DNA of 64,000 nucleotides, taken from the NCBI GenBank assembly GCA_039720395.1, contig CM077823.1, forward strand, positions 7,954,107 through 8,018,106, written 5' to 3'. Made by a program: the position numbers and the translations under genes. Every line of letters begins with the position of its first letter. Position 1 is the first letter of the stretch. This document shows, piece after piece, positions 36,303-47,900 of this stretch. Source of the stretch: Liquidambar formosana. Its lineage: Eukaryota > Streptophyta > Magnoliopsida > Saxifragales > Altingiaceae. The notes under the pieces were generated by a model that had not been told where the DNA came from, searched no databases, and saw only the letters and a list, made by a program, of their open reading frames with translations.

Positions 36303-38984
36303 TATCACACCCCATTTTTGCCCCACCTTACTAGAGCTCATCATTTCATACATGTTTTTGTTTTGTTTTTGAGTCTAGTCACTTGCATTAGTCTTCTAGA
36401 GTCACAAGGACAATGGATATGAATTTTGGTTCAAATTGGAGTTGATCTTGAGGGATAATAAGAGCTTTTGTGACTTGAGGGGCATAATCATCTTTTAAGT
36501 CCCAAACTTTTCATTTGACCTTGGAATGATCTCCAAATTGTCAATTGGAGTTCATATGGATGCATAAGAGGTATTTCTAGGTTCAATTTGATAAATCAAT
36601 GGCTCGGGATTAAAATGGCTCAATACAGTTCAAGTTGGTTAATTGACCCTTCTTTGGGTTAGCTCTAATTGACTCACAATTACCAATCAAATCTTTTCAA
36701 ATTGATTTTCATTAATCATCATTTTATCCCTAAAAGTGTTTTAGAAAGGTTAATTTTGATATGGAACGCATTTGGTTTGATCCTATGTGCATGCCTATGC
36801 TTAGCAAAGGTAGAGCATAGTGGTTAACCGCCATTTTCAAACCTAACCATGCCCCCATGGTTAGTGGTTTTCACCCCAAAATGTTCAAAAATGTATTCCT
36901 CATCGAAACATGGTCGTTTTGGCTTTTGTTTCATCAAAATCGGAGTTAATTTGCCCCTTGAAACACTTCTAGAAGGGAAAGGAGGCAAAATAGGCAAAAA
37001 ATTAGAAGTGGGCTCGGGTGACCACCCATGCCTTGGTTGGTCACCCGAGGCCACTTTCCTATTTCCCCTATGATTCCTTGCTGAAGCGGACTCTTGCTTA
37101 TTTTTACGTATTTGGGCTCTTTTGGACGAGTTTCCTTATAATTTTTGGTAACTTCTGAGTTACTTAAGCCCCAAAGGGGTCTCTAATAACCCTTGGATTA
37201 ATTTCTAGGGTTTTAATCCCAGCCATTGGTTAATCCTAATTGAAGTCTATAAATACCCCCTATGCTTCAGCACAAAGGGAGCCACTTTATGCATTAAAAC
37301 CTAAGTGTTTAAGAGAGAATAAGAGAGAGAGACTTGAAGGAGAGCTAGAGGACCTGCTGTAGCCTTGGAGAACATTGATTGAAGACATCCAAAAGAGCAA
37401 GAGGGAGTCCATATAGCAGTAGGGAAGGCTTCCTAAAGGTATTCTCCTTCTCTATTCAAGCTTAAACTAGGGTATCATGTAGGATAGCTCTATTGCATGT
37501 AATGCTTATGATTTCTACCATGGATTGAGTTTTCTATTAGTTAATACATGTGATAATAATGATGTTCATGATGGGTTTTGCATGCTTTAGAGTTAGTTCG
37601 TAGGTCTTAATGCATAGGTGTGATTCTTGTGCTCCTGTTGTCCTTGTGCTAGGATAGTGTTATTGCATGTTAGTGTTAGGGTTTCTTATCATGTTTTATT
37701 GCTTTAGTTAGTTAATATGCATGATTTAGGTTCTGTTTATTTTTATTTTAGCATGATTGAGGTTTGTTTTGTGTGTTTTTTTAAGCATATTTGTGAGTTT
37801 AGGGTTTTAGTGTCCTTGTTTTATGTTAGTTTTCATACAGCATGTTAAAGTAGGTCTTTTTTATTGTTTTTTTCTTCATAGTTGCTGTGTATGTTTTACA
37901 TATGGAATAACTATGGTATTTTTGCATGCATGTTAGTTCATTCTAGGGTTTTATGCATGATATGGTTCTAGGATTGTGTTAGGGCTTATGAAAATTGGCT
38001 GTTTTTGCTATTAGCATGTTTAGTGGATGATTTTAGGCCTTAATACTATTCTATCCAGATTTGCATGTCAGTGTTTTTGCATGGTTTTGAGCACGTGTAA
38101 GGGTGCAAATAGGTGTGGTAATTGTCCTATGTCAAATAGGGCTGCCAATGCTTGAAATTGCTAATGCTTGGAGCTATTGCGCTCAGGTAAGTGGGTGTGA
38201 AGGTGCCCCAATCCACCTCTCTTCTTAACTCTTTCTCTTCTCCCTCCTAGGATTAATTTTTAATGTGAATCAATGGTTTTAATCAAAGGTTTCCTTCAAT
38301 AATAAAATTCTAGTTTTTGTTAAAGTTTCCATTTTGTGGAAATTTTCCAATTTCAAACTAGTTTTTTCTATCATATTCAACTCTCTTTCAAATAAGGAAA
38401 CCTAGGGTTTTTACCATAAGTTTGTATTAAGTCTTAACCCTAGTTCTAATCGAACTACGTGGACTTTGATCCATGTATTTCATTGCATGGTACGTAGGCG
38501 CTCTTCGTGAGGCTCAAGTCCGTTCTAGGATCCAAGCATCCTAGATTTCTTTCTTTCTTTCTTTTCTTCTTTTTATTTTCTGTTTTATTTGCTTATTATG
38601 CATGGATGGATGAATGAAATATATGATATGCATGCAATTCTTGTGATGATATACTTGCTGATTTTTCTATGGAAAGATCTTAATTTAGCCCAAATAAACC
38701 AAGAGACCGAAAAGGTGACATGGGTGCCTATAGGCTTTGCCTAGAACCTTCCCATGTCATAACTGAGCCTCCGAATCCCCAATTTCTTTGGATTCCAAAA
38801 GACTTGTTTTTGCCTTTCCTTTTTAAACATGGAGCTAGTCATTCAAATTGTTTTCCTAAAACAAACTATTTTTAGGGTTTTCCTTGTTTCCTTTAAAAAA
38901 TAAGGTGGCGACTCCTTTTCTTTTCTTTCAAAACCAAATCTTATCTTCTTTCCAATCTTGTGGGCCCAATTTCTGGGGTTCACA
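36303..38984 (+). repeat. 3' LTR of the giant-LTR element (family B)
   Basis: It starts TATCACACCCC (from TGTCACACCCC) and ends GGGGTTCACA, 2682 bases. A palindrome array (GGGTGACCACCC to GGTTGGTCACCC) lies at 37013-37052, a TATAAATACC box near 37246 and an AGGTGGCGACTCC block near 38904. It aligns with the solo LTRs at 13388, 16121 and 41948 (inverted) and 22837 (direct). Confidence 0.85.
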
Positions 38985-39334
38985 CATGGTGACTAATTAA
39001 GAAGTGATTGAAATAACCCATATAAATTAAGAGACCTATTTTGGAGCGATGTGGGTGGCTACAAGATGTTTCCTAGAACCTTCCCATATCGTAACTTAGC
39101 CTCCGAATCCTCTTTTTGGTTTGTTAAGCTAGACTTGCTTTTCCTTATTTGGAGTCATGTGTTTGGTTTTTAAAAGGTTTTCTCTATAACATTTTTATAG
39201 TTTTCCTCTTTTCCTTAAAAAATGAGGTGGCAACTCCTTGTTTGTTTTGTTTTTGTGAACCTTTAAAAACATATTTTTATTTATTTAAATCTCTACACTT
39301 TTTAAAAGGGCGATCAAAACCCATGGTTCACAAA
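38985..39334 (+). repeat. 3' remnant of an older family B LTR
   Basis: CATGGTGACTAATTAAGAAG to CCATGGTTCACA aligns with 27287-27649. It contains GAGGTGGCAACTCC at about 39223. It directly abuts the end of the 36303-38984 LTR, marking the target into which that element went. Confidence 0.75.
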
Positions 39335-39690
39335 TACTATACCTTATTTTTCTATATACATGTTGTATTTAAACCCTTTACATGATTTTGGGTACAATGA
39401 GTTAATTTTGAAACCTATTGGGTAAAATTCTTTACAGTCAAATTATTAGGGGTCACTTTTATACACGTGTTTGAAGACTAGTTTTTCTACTATTAATTAT
39501 AAAATGGTTGTGGGAGATTTAATATGTGAATTGAGGTAATGATAAGAACTAATGGAGTCAACATTACTGCGATCCCATAAAGAAAAGGGACGTCATGCCG
39601 TGTCTTTCTATCTTTAGTCTTAGGTAATGTAGACCCGAAGTAGAGATTACTATGGTCCCAAGTAGGGATGTCAAAGACACCCTAATTAGT
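39335..39690 (-). mobile_element. Gypsy LTR fragment, family C (left part)
   Basis: It matches the reverse complement of 48394-48740 (AGTGACCCC, TAAT, TTTGACTG, and the GGCATGACGTCCC region). A second related stretch, ATTACTATGGTCCCAAGTAGG, occurs at about 39647 and again at about 41258, on both sides of the family D LTR. Confidence 0.55.
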
Positions 39691-41210
39691 ATCATCTAAT
39701 TGATTTTAAATCCTTTTTTAATTTCGACGATGAGGTTTATTATTCGTTTTGATAAATGCAAAGTGATCCCGAACAAGCTAACGAAGTCACAGCAAAGACC
39801 ACAAGCTTACATCCAATTTTCAAAAAGCCATGTTGTGTACACACCCATATAGGGTGTAGACGCAAGCCGTTGTGTACATAGCCATTTGGGATGCGAATGC
39901 ATGGCTGCGTATGCACCACCCTTTTCATATGGAAAGTTCTAATTTGGTACTTCTTTCTCCCTAAGCCGACCTATCGATTTGGAAAACTCCATTTTTGGTA
40001 TGTGTTTGACCAGCAAACCCAAATCACTACCACCTAACCCTAATGAACCCCCATATATTCATCTCTAGGGGTCAAGGTCAAGGGAGGGAATATCAGAGAA
40101 GCCACCATCACCTAAAACTTAACCAAAAACCCTAACTAGAGGATCGAAGCTGTGATTTCAGAAAACTTAGAGGGGATGCGTTGCTGAACTCGAGGCATCT
40201 AAACCTAAGGCTAACCTTTCTGTGACTTCTTTGAGTATGATTACCATGATGTAATTTTTTATTGAATTAGTTTTAATACAATGCATGTGTAATAGTATGA
40301 TTATTTGTTTTTATTAATCAAGTGAAGATATGAGTAGATTTTAATTATATTTCATGATATCATGCATATCAATATTGGTTAGATTTTTTTAATTAGTTTC
40401 AATGATTATTTGCTAGTTAGTTGATGGTATGTGCTTGTTTATCGCATTCTTGCCGTCAATGGTAAGAATATGTATGGATTGAGCAAATAGTTTCTTTATT
40501 TATGTTCTATCTTGTTTATTCTATTCTAACTATTGTCTTTAACTCGCATGAATCGATGAGTAGGATAGGTGCTGTTTTATCATTGTTTAAGGATTAATGC
40601 CCACAGATTGCATACGTAACATCTGTAGTTGCGTACACATCCATTTTTAGGCAGACAAATTGTTTTGGTTTGTTTTGGGTTTTATCTTTTATTTCTTTAA
40701 ATAATTAATAATGTTTCATCGTTGATTCATAGTATGCTAATGGGTTGCATATGCAACTACCCGAGTTGCATACACACTACCCTCTAGCAAAAAATTTTTT
40801 TAGTAGTTTATATTATTTTCGTTTCTAAATTGATTAATATTCATTTGGTTTTATGTATATTATGCTCCCTATTTTTTGACATATTGTTAATTCTCTTTTT
40901 ATTCAATTTATTCATTATTTTGGCTATTGTTGCACATCACTATTTATTTGCATGATTTAGGGTTGAATTTAATCGAATACCTAATTAATTAAAGCCAATA
41001 ATTACGTGCGGAGGCCAGTTTCGACCGAGCATTACTAGGTGCCTAACACCTTCCTAGTGATGTACCCTATCTTTGAATTGAGGTATGTTCTGCTCATGAC
41101 GAGTTAGACCCTACTTGGGGTTAATTAGTTCCCAAAGCTAAATTGGGTAGCGACTCCTCTTTGCATTAGCCCTCGTTAGTTAATTAGTGTACACCTGAGT
41201 TGCGTTGTTT
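39690..41210 (+). mobile_element. Tat-like LTR, family D, inserted in family C
   Basis: A GGGTAGCGACTCC block lies near the right end (about 41147), as in family B. CATATATTC (about 40050) may be the TATA region. The two sides carry related family C sequence, so this is an insertion; the exact ends and TSD were not found. Palindrome-rich stretches lie at 39831-39920 and 40605-40785. Confidence 0.5.
39831..39920. promoter_or_regulatory. Palindrome array GTGTACAC / GCGTATGCA in family D LTR
   Basis: TTGTGTACACACCC, TTGTGTACATAG, GGATGCGAATGCATGG and CTGCGTATGCACC follow one another. They lie about 130 bases upstream of CATATATTC near 40050. Related motifs (TTGCGTACAC, TTGCATATGCAACTACC, TTGCATACAC) recur at 40605-40785. 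Confidence 0.5.
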
Positions 41211-41947
41211 AGGATGTGATACTCATAGATGTCTTGCCGTGTTTCCTCTTGAGGTTACTATGGTCCCAAGTAGGAATGTTTTGTTGTGTTACCTCTTATT
41301 CTGCACGTAAGGGACTCATATGACTTGGGACGGATTATCATTTGATATCATGATGATATGGTTACTAGAGTTGGTGGTTGATGAAATGGTTGACGTATAC
41401 TCTCCATTAATTTAAAATTTTATATTTCAATTCAACTATATTATTATTTCATTGTAAAAAATAAATTGTTTTTAAACCTTGATATACATCTTTGAAAAAT
41501 GTAACCTACTAATTTTTACTCACCCCCTGTTTTTAAAACAATTTTGTAAATTTTGAGTAAGGTAAGGATGATTCATTTGAGGAAGCATTCAATCGGGGGT
41601 AGCATGGGGCATAACATGCATTGCATAAAAATGGTGTGTGAACTTTTATTTATGATATTATGGACTGTATTGTATTTAATAGTCTAGACATGTATATTGC
41701 AAGTATGTATGATAGAACTCTGATGCCAGCTTAATTTAATGTTTGTTTCTACTAATAGTTTTACTTTATGTTTAAATTGTAAAGGTTTAAATAGCCGATA
41801 ACTTGGTATATCCTATTTTCAAACTAAACTATGTTGGATTTTCTAAAAAATATTCTTTTAAATTGAAAATTATTATAAACCATTCTCAATTTTTATATAA
41901 AGCATATTTTGCTACGAACACGTCATAGCTTATTTCCGGGTCGTGAC
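41211..41947 (-). mobile_element. Gypsy LTR fragment, family C (right part)
   Basis: On minus it begins with the LTR terminus next to GACCCGGAAATAAG at 41947. It shares about 200 bases with the inverted fragment at 19766-19970. The family B solo LTR at 41948 cut it exactly at this terminus, and a gypsy integrase fragment continues on the other side at 45001. Confidence 0.6.
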
Positions 41948-44900
41948 TGTGAAGCTGGAAAGTGGCCCACATGAAAACAAGAGGAGTCGCCACCTCATTT
42001 TTAAAGGAAAAGAGGAAAACCCTAAAAATGTTTTATTTTCCAAAACAAGTGACTCCATGTTTAAAAAATGGAAAGGCAAAAGATTTTTTTGAAAACCAAA
42101 TATTGTGAATTTGGAGACTAAGTTATGATATGGGAAGGTTCTAGGCAAAGCCTATTGGCACCCATATTGCCCTTGTCGGTCTCTTAATTTAATTGGGCTA
42201 AATCAAAGTCTTAATTATACAAGAAATCAATAATTATCATCACAAGACAGCATGCATATCATCCATTCATCCGTCCATATAAGCAAGTAAATAATAAAAA
42301 ATAAAAAAGAAAAGAGAAAAGGGGAGAGGAAAACCTAAGATACTTAGTATCCTAGAGCGAACTTGATCAAACATCAATGAGCACCTACGTACCTTATATT
42401 GAACGTACAAGGATCAAAGTCCATGTAGTTCGTATGGAATAGGGTTATAACCTAATAAAGACTTATGGTAAATCTTATATTCCCTTCTATAAAATATAGG
42501 AAGTTTCAAAAGATAAATGATTCTCAAAAGGTCTTTAGAAAATATGATATTTCAATAAAGATAGAAACTTTTTTTAGTAAAAAGAATCTTTTATGAAAGG
42601 AAACTATTAGAATCTACCATATCCCCCTATTAGGAAATAGCCCTAGGAGGGAGAAGAGAAAGCTTAAAGAAAGAAAAGAGGTATTTTCCATACCTATCAC
42701 ACTAACCATTTGCAATATTAACTTGTCAAATAATCACCCCATTTCATAAGATAATTACTTTATTTGTAAGATTTCTTTTTGCAATAACAAAAAATAATCA
42801 CCCCATTTCATAAGATAATTACCTTATTTGTAAGATTTCTTTTTGCAATAACAAAAAATAATCACCCCACTATTTATGGGATAATTGCACCTACCAAACT
42901 TACACCCCACTTTCAATCGGATTTGTATTTGCCAAAGTCACTTGCGATTTGTATGCAATATTCAAAAAAGGCCAAATAATCAATCCTATTTGCAATTAGG
43001 CAATTATCATGCTTAAGAATAGACTTTTCATACTCAAAATATCACCACAATGATAATAATCAAATATGGATAGAATATATCAAGACTTAAAATTATCCTA
43101 ATGATAATGCAAAAGACAAAAATCAAAGAATAATGAAACCCTAGCATGCTCTATATGCAAAGACCTAGTCTACATGCATAAAAACTATAAAAAAATATGT
43201 AAATAATCCTATAATAACCATGGGATATCAAATAATATCATCAAGCATGAAAACAAAGCAAACCAAAGCAAAAAAGATGATATTTTATGTAAAACATGAA
43301 AATAGGCCTTCTTACAATGAGCTTTCTTAAGCAAAATTATCCTAAGATAATTTTGCGTGGAAACCTCTTTGTATGAAGATTCTATCAACATATCCTACGT
43401 AAAATATATACTTTAAAACATATGAGAAGAGATGTCATGCTTAAACACATTCCTGAATAGCCCCATGCAAAACCCTATTCTCTAAAAAGGATAATTATCC
43501 TTCGAAAAGGATAACGTCTCCAAAAACCTAGAAAAATCCACTACATGAATGCAAATCCTACATGATTCAACTATATGTAACATATATAGAACAACTACGA
43601 TGAGCAACAACTCAAAAAGATATCCTAAACATGTCATGTGAAATTTACATGTAAAAAGGATAATGGAAACCCTAATCTCACAACTATGCATTATAACCCA
43701 TAAACCAACCCTAAAATATGCTCAAATCATCATGAATTTCATTTATATCACATGTATTAACTAACAACAACATCAATTCATGATAATAATCATAGCAAAG
43801 ACATGGACTAAAGCTTACATAAGAAAAAGACCATAATTTCAGTTTTTAGGGTTAGGTATGTTACCTCTTATAGAACCTTGAAGATAGCTCCTCCACCTCC
43901 TTGCTAGGGTTAGGGAACTCCTCCTTGTCTTTCTTTCTCACACACACAACTCTCTTTCTCAAAAAACTCTCTCTCTCCTTTAGGGTATAGGTCTCTAGTG
44001 CCTCTCTTCTCATTAGGGCTGAACATAGCTAGGTATTTATAGGAATCAGCCCCTCTAAATCAATGGCCAAGATTAAAATCCTAAATAATAATCCAAGGGT
44101 CATTAGAGACTCTCTTGGGGCTCAAGACACTCAAATATAGCAGAAAATAGGATGGAAAGTCGTGTGGAGGCAGAAAAATCTGTCAAATAAGGAAGGGAAT
44201 AAAAAAACCCTAAAAATTGATGGAGTCCCCTAGGTTGACCACACAAAGCTGGGCAACTAGCTGCCCAGGCCTAGGTGGTCACCCGAGGGCCTCATCATGA
44301 CTTGCTACATTTGCACCCTTTCGATTTCCAAAATTGTTTCACGGATCAAATGAAGTCTAATTTTGACGAAACGAAAGCCAAAACGACCATGTTTTGAAAA
44401 GGAATACATTTTAAGACATTTTAGGATAAAAATCCTTAACTATGGGTGAATGATTAGGTTTTACAAAGGTGGTTAACCACTATGCACCACCATCGCAAAG
44501 CTTAAGTATATACACAAGGTTGCACCAAATGCTTTCCAATTCAAAATTCAACCTTTTAAAACAAATTAAGGGATGAAATTATGACCAATTAAAGTCAAAT
44601 GAGGGAGAATTAAGTGAAAATCATGAGCTGATTTGATCGAACCAAATGAGGGTCTTTTAGCCAACTTGAACCATTATGAGCCAGATTAATCCTAAACCAT
44701 CAATTCATCAAATTGAACCTATAAATACCTCTTATATACCAATATGAACTCTAATTGATAACTTGGAGATCATTTAAAAGTCAAACAGAAAAGATACGAC
44801 TTAAATAACAATAATGCCCTTCAAGTCGCAAAAGTTCTAATTAACTATTGAGATCAACTCCAAATTGAACCAAAATTCATAGACATCATCCTCAAGACCT

Positions 44901-44995
44901 TAAAAAATCAATGCAAAAGACTAGACTCAAAAATGAAAGAAAAAGCTACATGAAATGACAAACCCTAGCTAAGGTAACAAAAATGGGGTGTGACA
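41948..44995 (-). mobile_element. Giant solo LTR, family B
   Basis: TGTGAAGCTGG at 41948 to GGGTGTGACA at 44995 (3048 bases), with the exact TSD GTGAC at 41943-41947 and 44996-45000. GGAGTCGCCACCTCATTTTT lies at 41986. A palindrome array (GGGCAACTAGCTGCCC, TAGGTGGTCACCC) at 44232-44290 lies upstream on minus of a TATAAATACC box near 44033. A 65-bp internal duplication (AATAATCACCCCATTTC...) lies at 42732-42860. It has no coding region. Confidence 0.88.
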
Positions 44996-45000
44996 GTGAC

Positions 45001-45155
45001 ATTGGTGGATAGGTTTGTGGATCAATTGTGGGCAAACTTAGCTTGAACCAAAGTAAGATCCTATTGACAAATGTTGCTGCCCACTAAACTTCTCAAGAGG
45101 TTTGTTTTGTTAAAATCCTATTAATAGCTTCAGTTTGTTCATCATTTGTGGGTGA
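45001..45155 (-). pseudogene. Ty3/gypsy integrase fragment
   Basis: Minus-strand translation shows SSPTNDEQTEAINRIL, the degenerate equivalent of the HPQTDGQTE region of gypsy integrase. Another frame gives LVQAKFAHN and STNLSTN, matching the QAEFAYN..NRSTG region. It has stops and frameshifts. It is cut at 45157 by the copia LTR and joins the family C LTR across the family B insertion. Confidence 0.7.
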
Positions 45156-45157
45156 TG

Positions 45158-46452
45158 TGATGAGTTAAATCAATGGCATATCTGAGATTTTGATAATAAC
45201 AAAGGATTTATGTTAGCACTAATGGTTTAACTGTCAAGATAGTGATCAAAGCTAGGTACTCAAGTACAAATCATATCAAGCATAAGCTCAAGGATCATTT
45301 GACTCAAGTATATCAAACTCAATGAAGCATAGTGGACCAAAGAAAGGTAGCTTGCTTCTCTCTTGGACATAACCATATCATGGAACTCAAAGCACATGTT
45401 CAAGACATCAAGGAAACTTAAGCATAGCACAATACGAGCATAGAAAGCAAGCAAAAGATCTACAAGCACTCAAGACTAAGCTAGCACCTTTAATGAAGAC
45501 ATTTATAGGTTATCAGTGAGGTTTTAGGTTCTTATTGTTCATGATTGCTCATATTATTGCTCTAGTGACCTAGATAGATATTAGGACCATTGAATTAATT
45601 GATTTTATCATTCATAAGAGGCTTAGGTTGATAAACATGAACTTAAGTGTTGAAAACACATCAAAATGAAGCTAAACTAGCATTTTAATCTGGTTTAATC
45701 GAACTACACTATACATGTAGTCGACTACATCATGTGGCAGACTACACATTTAGCTACTGGAATGTGTAGTCGACTAAACCAAGGGTATAGTTGACTACAT
45801 CATGCGAATTGACTATAACAGCTAGTTTTTTGAAAGGCCAATGGTGCATTTAATGCCACCAAATGGCTCTTTCCCAGCATTTAATACTTCTAATAGCCAT
45901 ATTAAGCCAAATGGGTATAAATGCAAGCATTCAAACTCATTTATGAGTATCAATACAAGTGCAATCAATTCCCATCTTTATTCTTAAGCATTCTAGCCCT
46001 AATTCTTAAAGATCTTTATTGAATAATCATCAGAAGAGTGTTAAGCTGATAAGTGTTGTAATTATTCTAAGAGAGAGATTGTTTTACAGCAAACAACTTC
46101 TATTAAAAGCATTGTAAGGTTTGTGTACGAACTCTAGTGAAACAAATGGTGATTTGTCTTAGAAAAGAGCTTCTCTTTGTAAAAGGTTTGATCTCTACCT
46201 GCAAGGAGATTATGATAGTAGATTGTGAAACCCTCAAGCAGGAACTCTTGAGCTGAGGACATAGGCAAGAAGGCCTACCCTCGTTAAATCTTATGTTTGC
46301 ACTCTCTTACTCTTTCCTACCATTATGCTTTCAAGATTTACATATTTGTACGTTCTTATTGATTCTTGAAGTTTCTCATATACTTAAAAAGATTTCATAG
46401 TTAGCTTTATAATCCAATTCACCCCCCTCTTGGATTGTTAATTGGGACAATA
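45158..46452 (+). repeat. 5' LTR of the copia derivative
   Basis: It is about 1295 bases. It aligns with the other copia LTRs (inverted) at the AAGATTTAACGAGG-like block, the CTCAAGAG dyad and the end block TTGGATTGTTAATTGGGACAA. The TATAAATGC box is at 45916. A (G)TAGTCGACTAC palindrome array lies at 45700-45820. Confidence 0.8.
45700..45820. promoter_or_regulatory. Palindrome array GTAGTCGACTAC in the 5' copia LTR
   Basis: ATCGAACTACAC, TGTAGTCGACTACATC, GGCAGACTACAC, TGTGTAGTCGACTAAA, TATAGTTGACTACATC and GAATTGACTATAAC lie 96 or more bases upstream of the TATA box. The position matches the GACGTC arrays of the related LTRs, but the palindrome is a different one (GTCGAC). Confidence 0.75.
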
Positions 46453-46454
46453 AT

Positions 46455-46465
46455 TGGTATCAGAG
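46455..46465 (+). promoter_or_regulatory. Primer-binding site for initiator tRNA-Met
   Basis: TGGTATCAGAG directly follows the LTR end and is the usual plant copia and gypsy minus-strand primer site, complementary to the 3' end of initiator methionine tRNA. Confidence 0.88.
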
Positions 46466-46469
46466 TCTA

Positions 46470-47890
46470 ACCTATCACATTTGACATATTTGTCTTGTGA
46501 GGAATGATATGGCCAATTATATGGGTAATAGATTTACCAAGAGACAATTGTCCAATAGGCGACCTCTTTTCAATGGAGATACTTCTATTTATAATTTCTG
46601 GAAAATTAGAATGTAAATATTTATTCAATCCAATAGTTATGAGTTATGTAATATCACTTCTAAAGGGCTTCTCAGTCCCACTAAAGAAGTTGATGGTGTT
46701 ACTCTTCCTAAAGTTCCGATTGAATATACTAGTAGTGATCATAGAACTCTTGAACTTAATGCAATAGCCATGGGCTTATTATATTGTGTCATAACTAATA
46801 ATGAGTTTAGCAAAATCTCTAGGTGCACTAGTGTTAAAGAGATATGGGATGCCTTAGAGGTTACCTATATAAGAAGGTACCCTTCAAGTTAAAGAGGCAA
46901 AAATCAATATACTTATATCTAAATATGAATTGTTCAAAATGAAAAAGGATGAATTTATTAAAGATATGTTTGTTCGCTTCAATTCTATTGTCAATCTTTT
47001 AAGCTCTCTTGGAAAAACTTTTACTAACTCAGAATTGGTGAGAAAAATACTTAGGTGTCTTCCCAAGGAATGGGATTCATTCACCACCGTCATCCTTTAA
47101 TCAAAAGATCTTAGCTTAATGAGCCTAAGAGACCTAGACGGAAATCTCACAACTCAAGAGTTCATCCTTCAAAGCTCACGAAACACCTGAAAGTAAATCT
47201 ACCAAGAGTTTAGCCCTCAAAGCCTCTAATGAAGACGAACTACATCATGAAGAGTGTGAAAATAAAGATGATGAAGCCATGTCATTCATTTCTCATAAAC
47301 TCAAGAAATTCTTCAATAGGAGAAATCAAGGAAGGAGATTCAACAATGATAAATACTCCAAAAGGTTTCCAAATAGAGGAGAGACCTCTAATAAAGAACT
47401 TCAAGTGTGCTTTGAATGCAAGAAGCCCGAGCATATCAAATTGTATTGTCCTCAACTCAACAACAACAACAACAACAACAACAATCAGAACAACAACAAA
47501 GATAATAGAAGATTCAAGAGGAATGCCTTCACTGTCACATGGGATAAAGATGCTAATAGTGATGGAGAAGAGGAGGAGGCTTCTTGTTATCAAGAAGTAG
47601 TAAACTTTTATCTCATGGCAAAAGAAGATGAGGTAACTAATTCTGATGATATCTCTAATGATATTTCTAATGATGAACCTCCTACTTATGATGAATTACA
47701 AGAAACCCTTGAGGATACTTTTCTTGAACTAAAAAGAGTGTACAAAAATAGTGATTTTGAAAAAGACCATCACTTCTTTTAAGGAAGAACTAAGTGTTTT
47801 GAAAAATAAAAATCTTGATTTGAAAAATAAAATAGAACAACCTTCTACCATCTCTCAATCTACTCTTGAAAATGAAAATACTTCTTTGAA
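46470..47890 (+). pseudogene. Copia gag remnant with zinc knuckle
   Basis: The N-terminal part has UBN2-type gag motifs in broken frames (RRPLFNGDTSIYNFWKIRM, LELNAIAMGLLYCV, SVKEIWDALEVTY). The region 47279-47782 is open and encodes a CCHC zinc knuckle (CFECKKPEHIKLYC, C-x2-C-x4-H-x4-C) with Glu in the usual Gly place. An Asn-repeat (47461-47485) and an acidic stretch follow. A coiled coil-like tail runs to about 47890 in another frame. Several stops lie between 46615 and 47280, so it is not translatable as one protein. Confidence 0.85.
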
Positions 47891-47900
47891 AATACTTCTT

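Larger units (their letters stand above)
30657..38984 (+). mobile_element. Giant-LTR (Tat/Ogre-like) retroelement with antisense PMD gene, 5' truncated
   Basis: Order: junction with copia pol near 30656, a GC-rich palindrome array (30751-30834), an antisense seven-exon gene (33793 to 31067), a second palindrome array (34081-34164), a 93-bp tandem array (34345-36180) and a family B LTR (36303-38984). Gag, pol and 5' LTR are absent. Ty3/gypsy Tat/Ogre elements are known to carry antisense extra ORFs and tandem repeats between pol and the 3' LTR, which fits. The 5 bases after the LTR (CATGG, 38985-38989) are followed by the 3' end of an older family B LTR, so this copy probably inserted there and then lost its left side. 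Confidence 0.7.

Noticed and set aside
47229..47600. 123-codon open frame with poly-threonine
   Set aside because: It is a shadow of the copia gag frame; the zinc knuckle and acidic tail are in the 47279-47782 frame.
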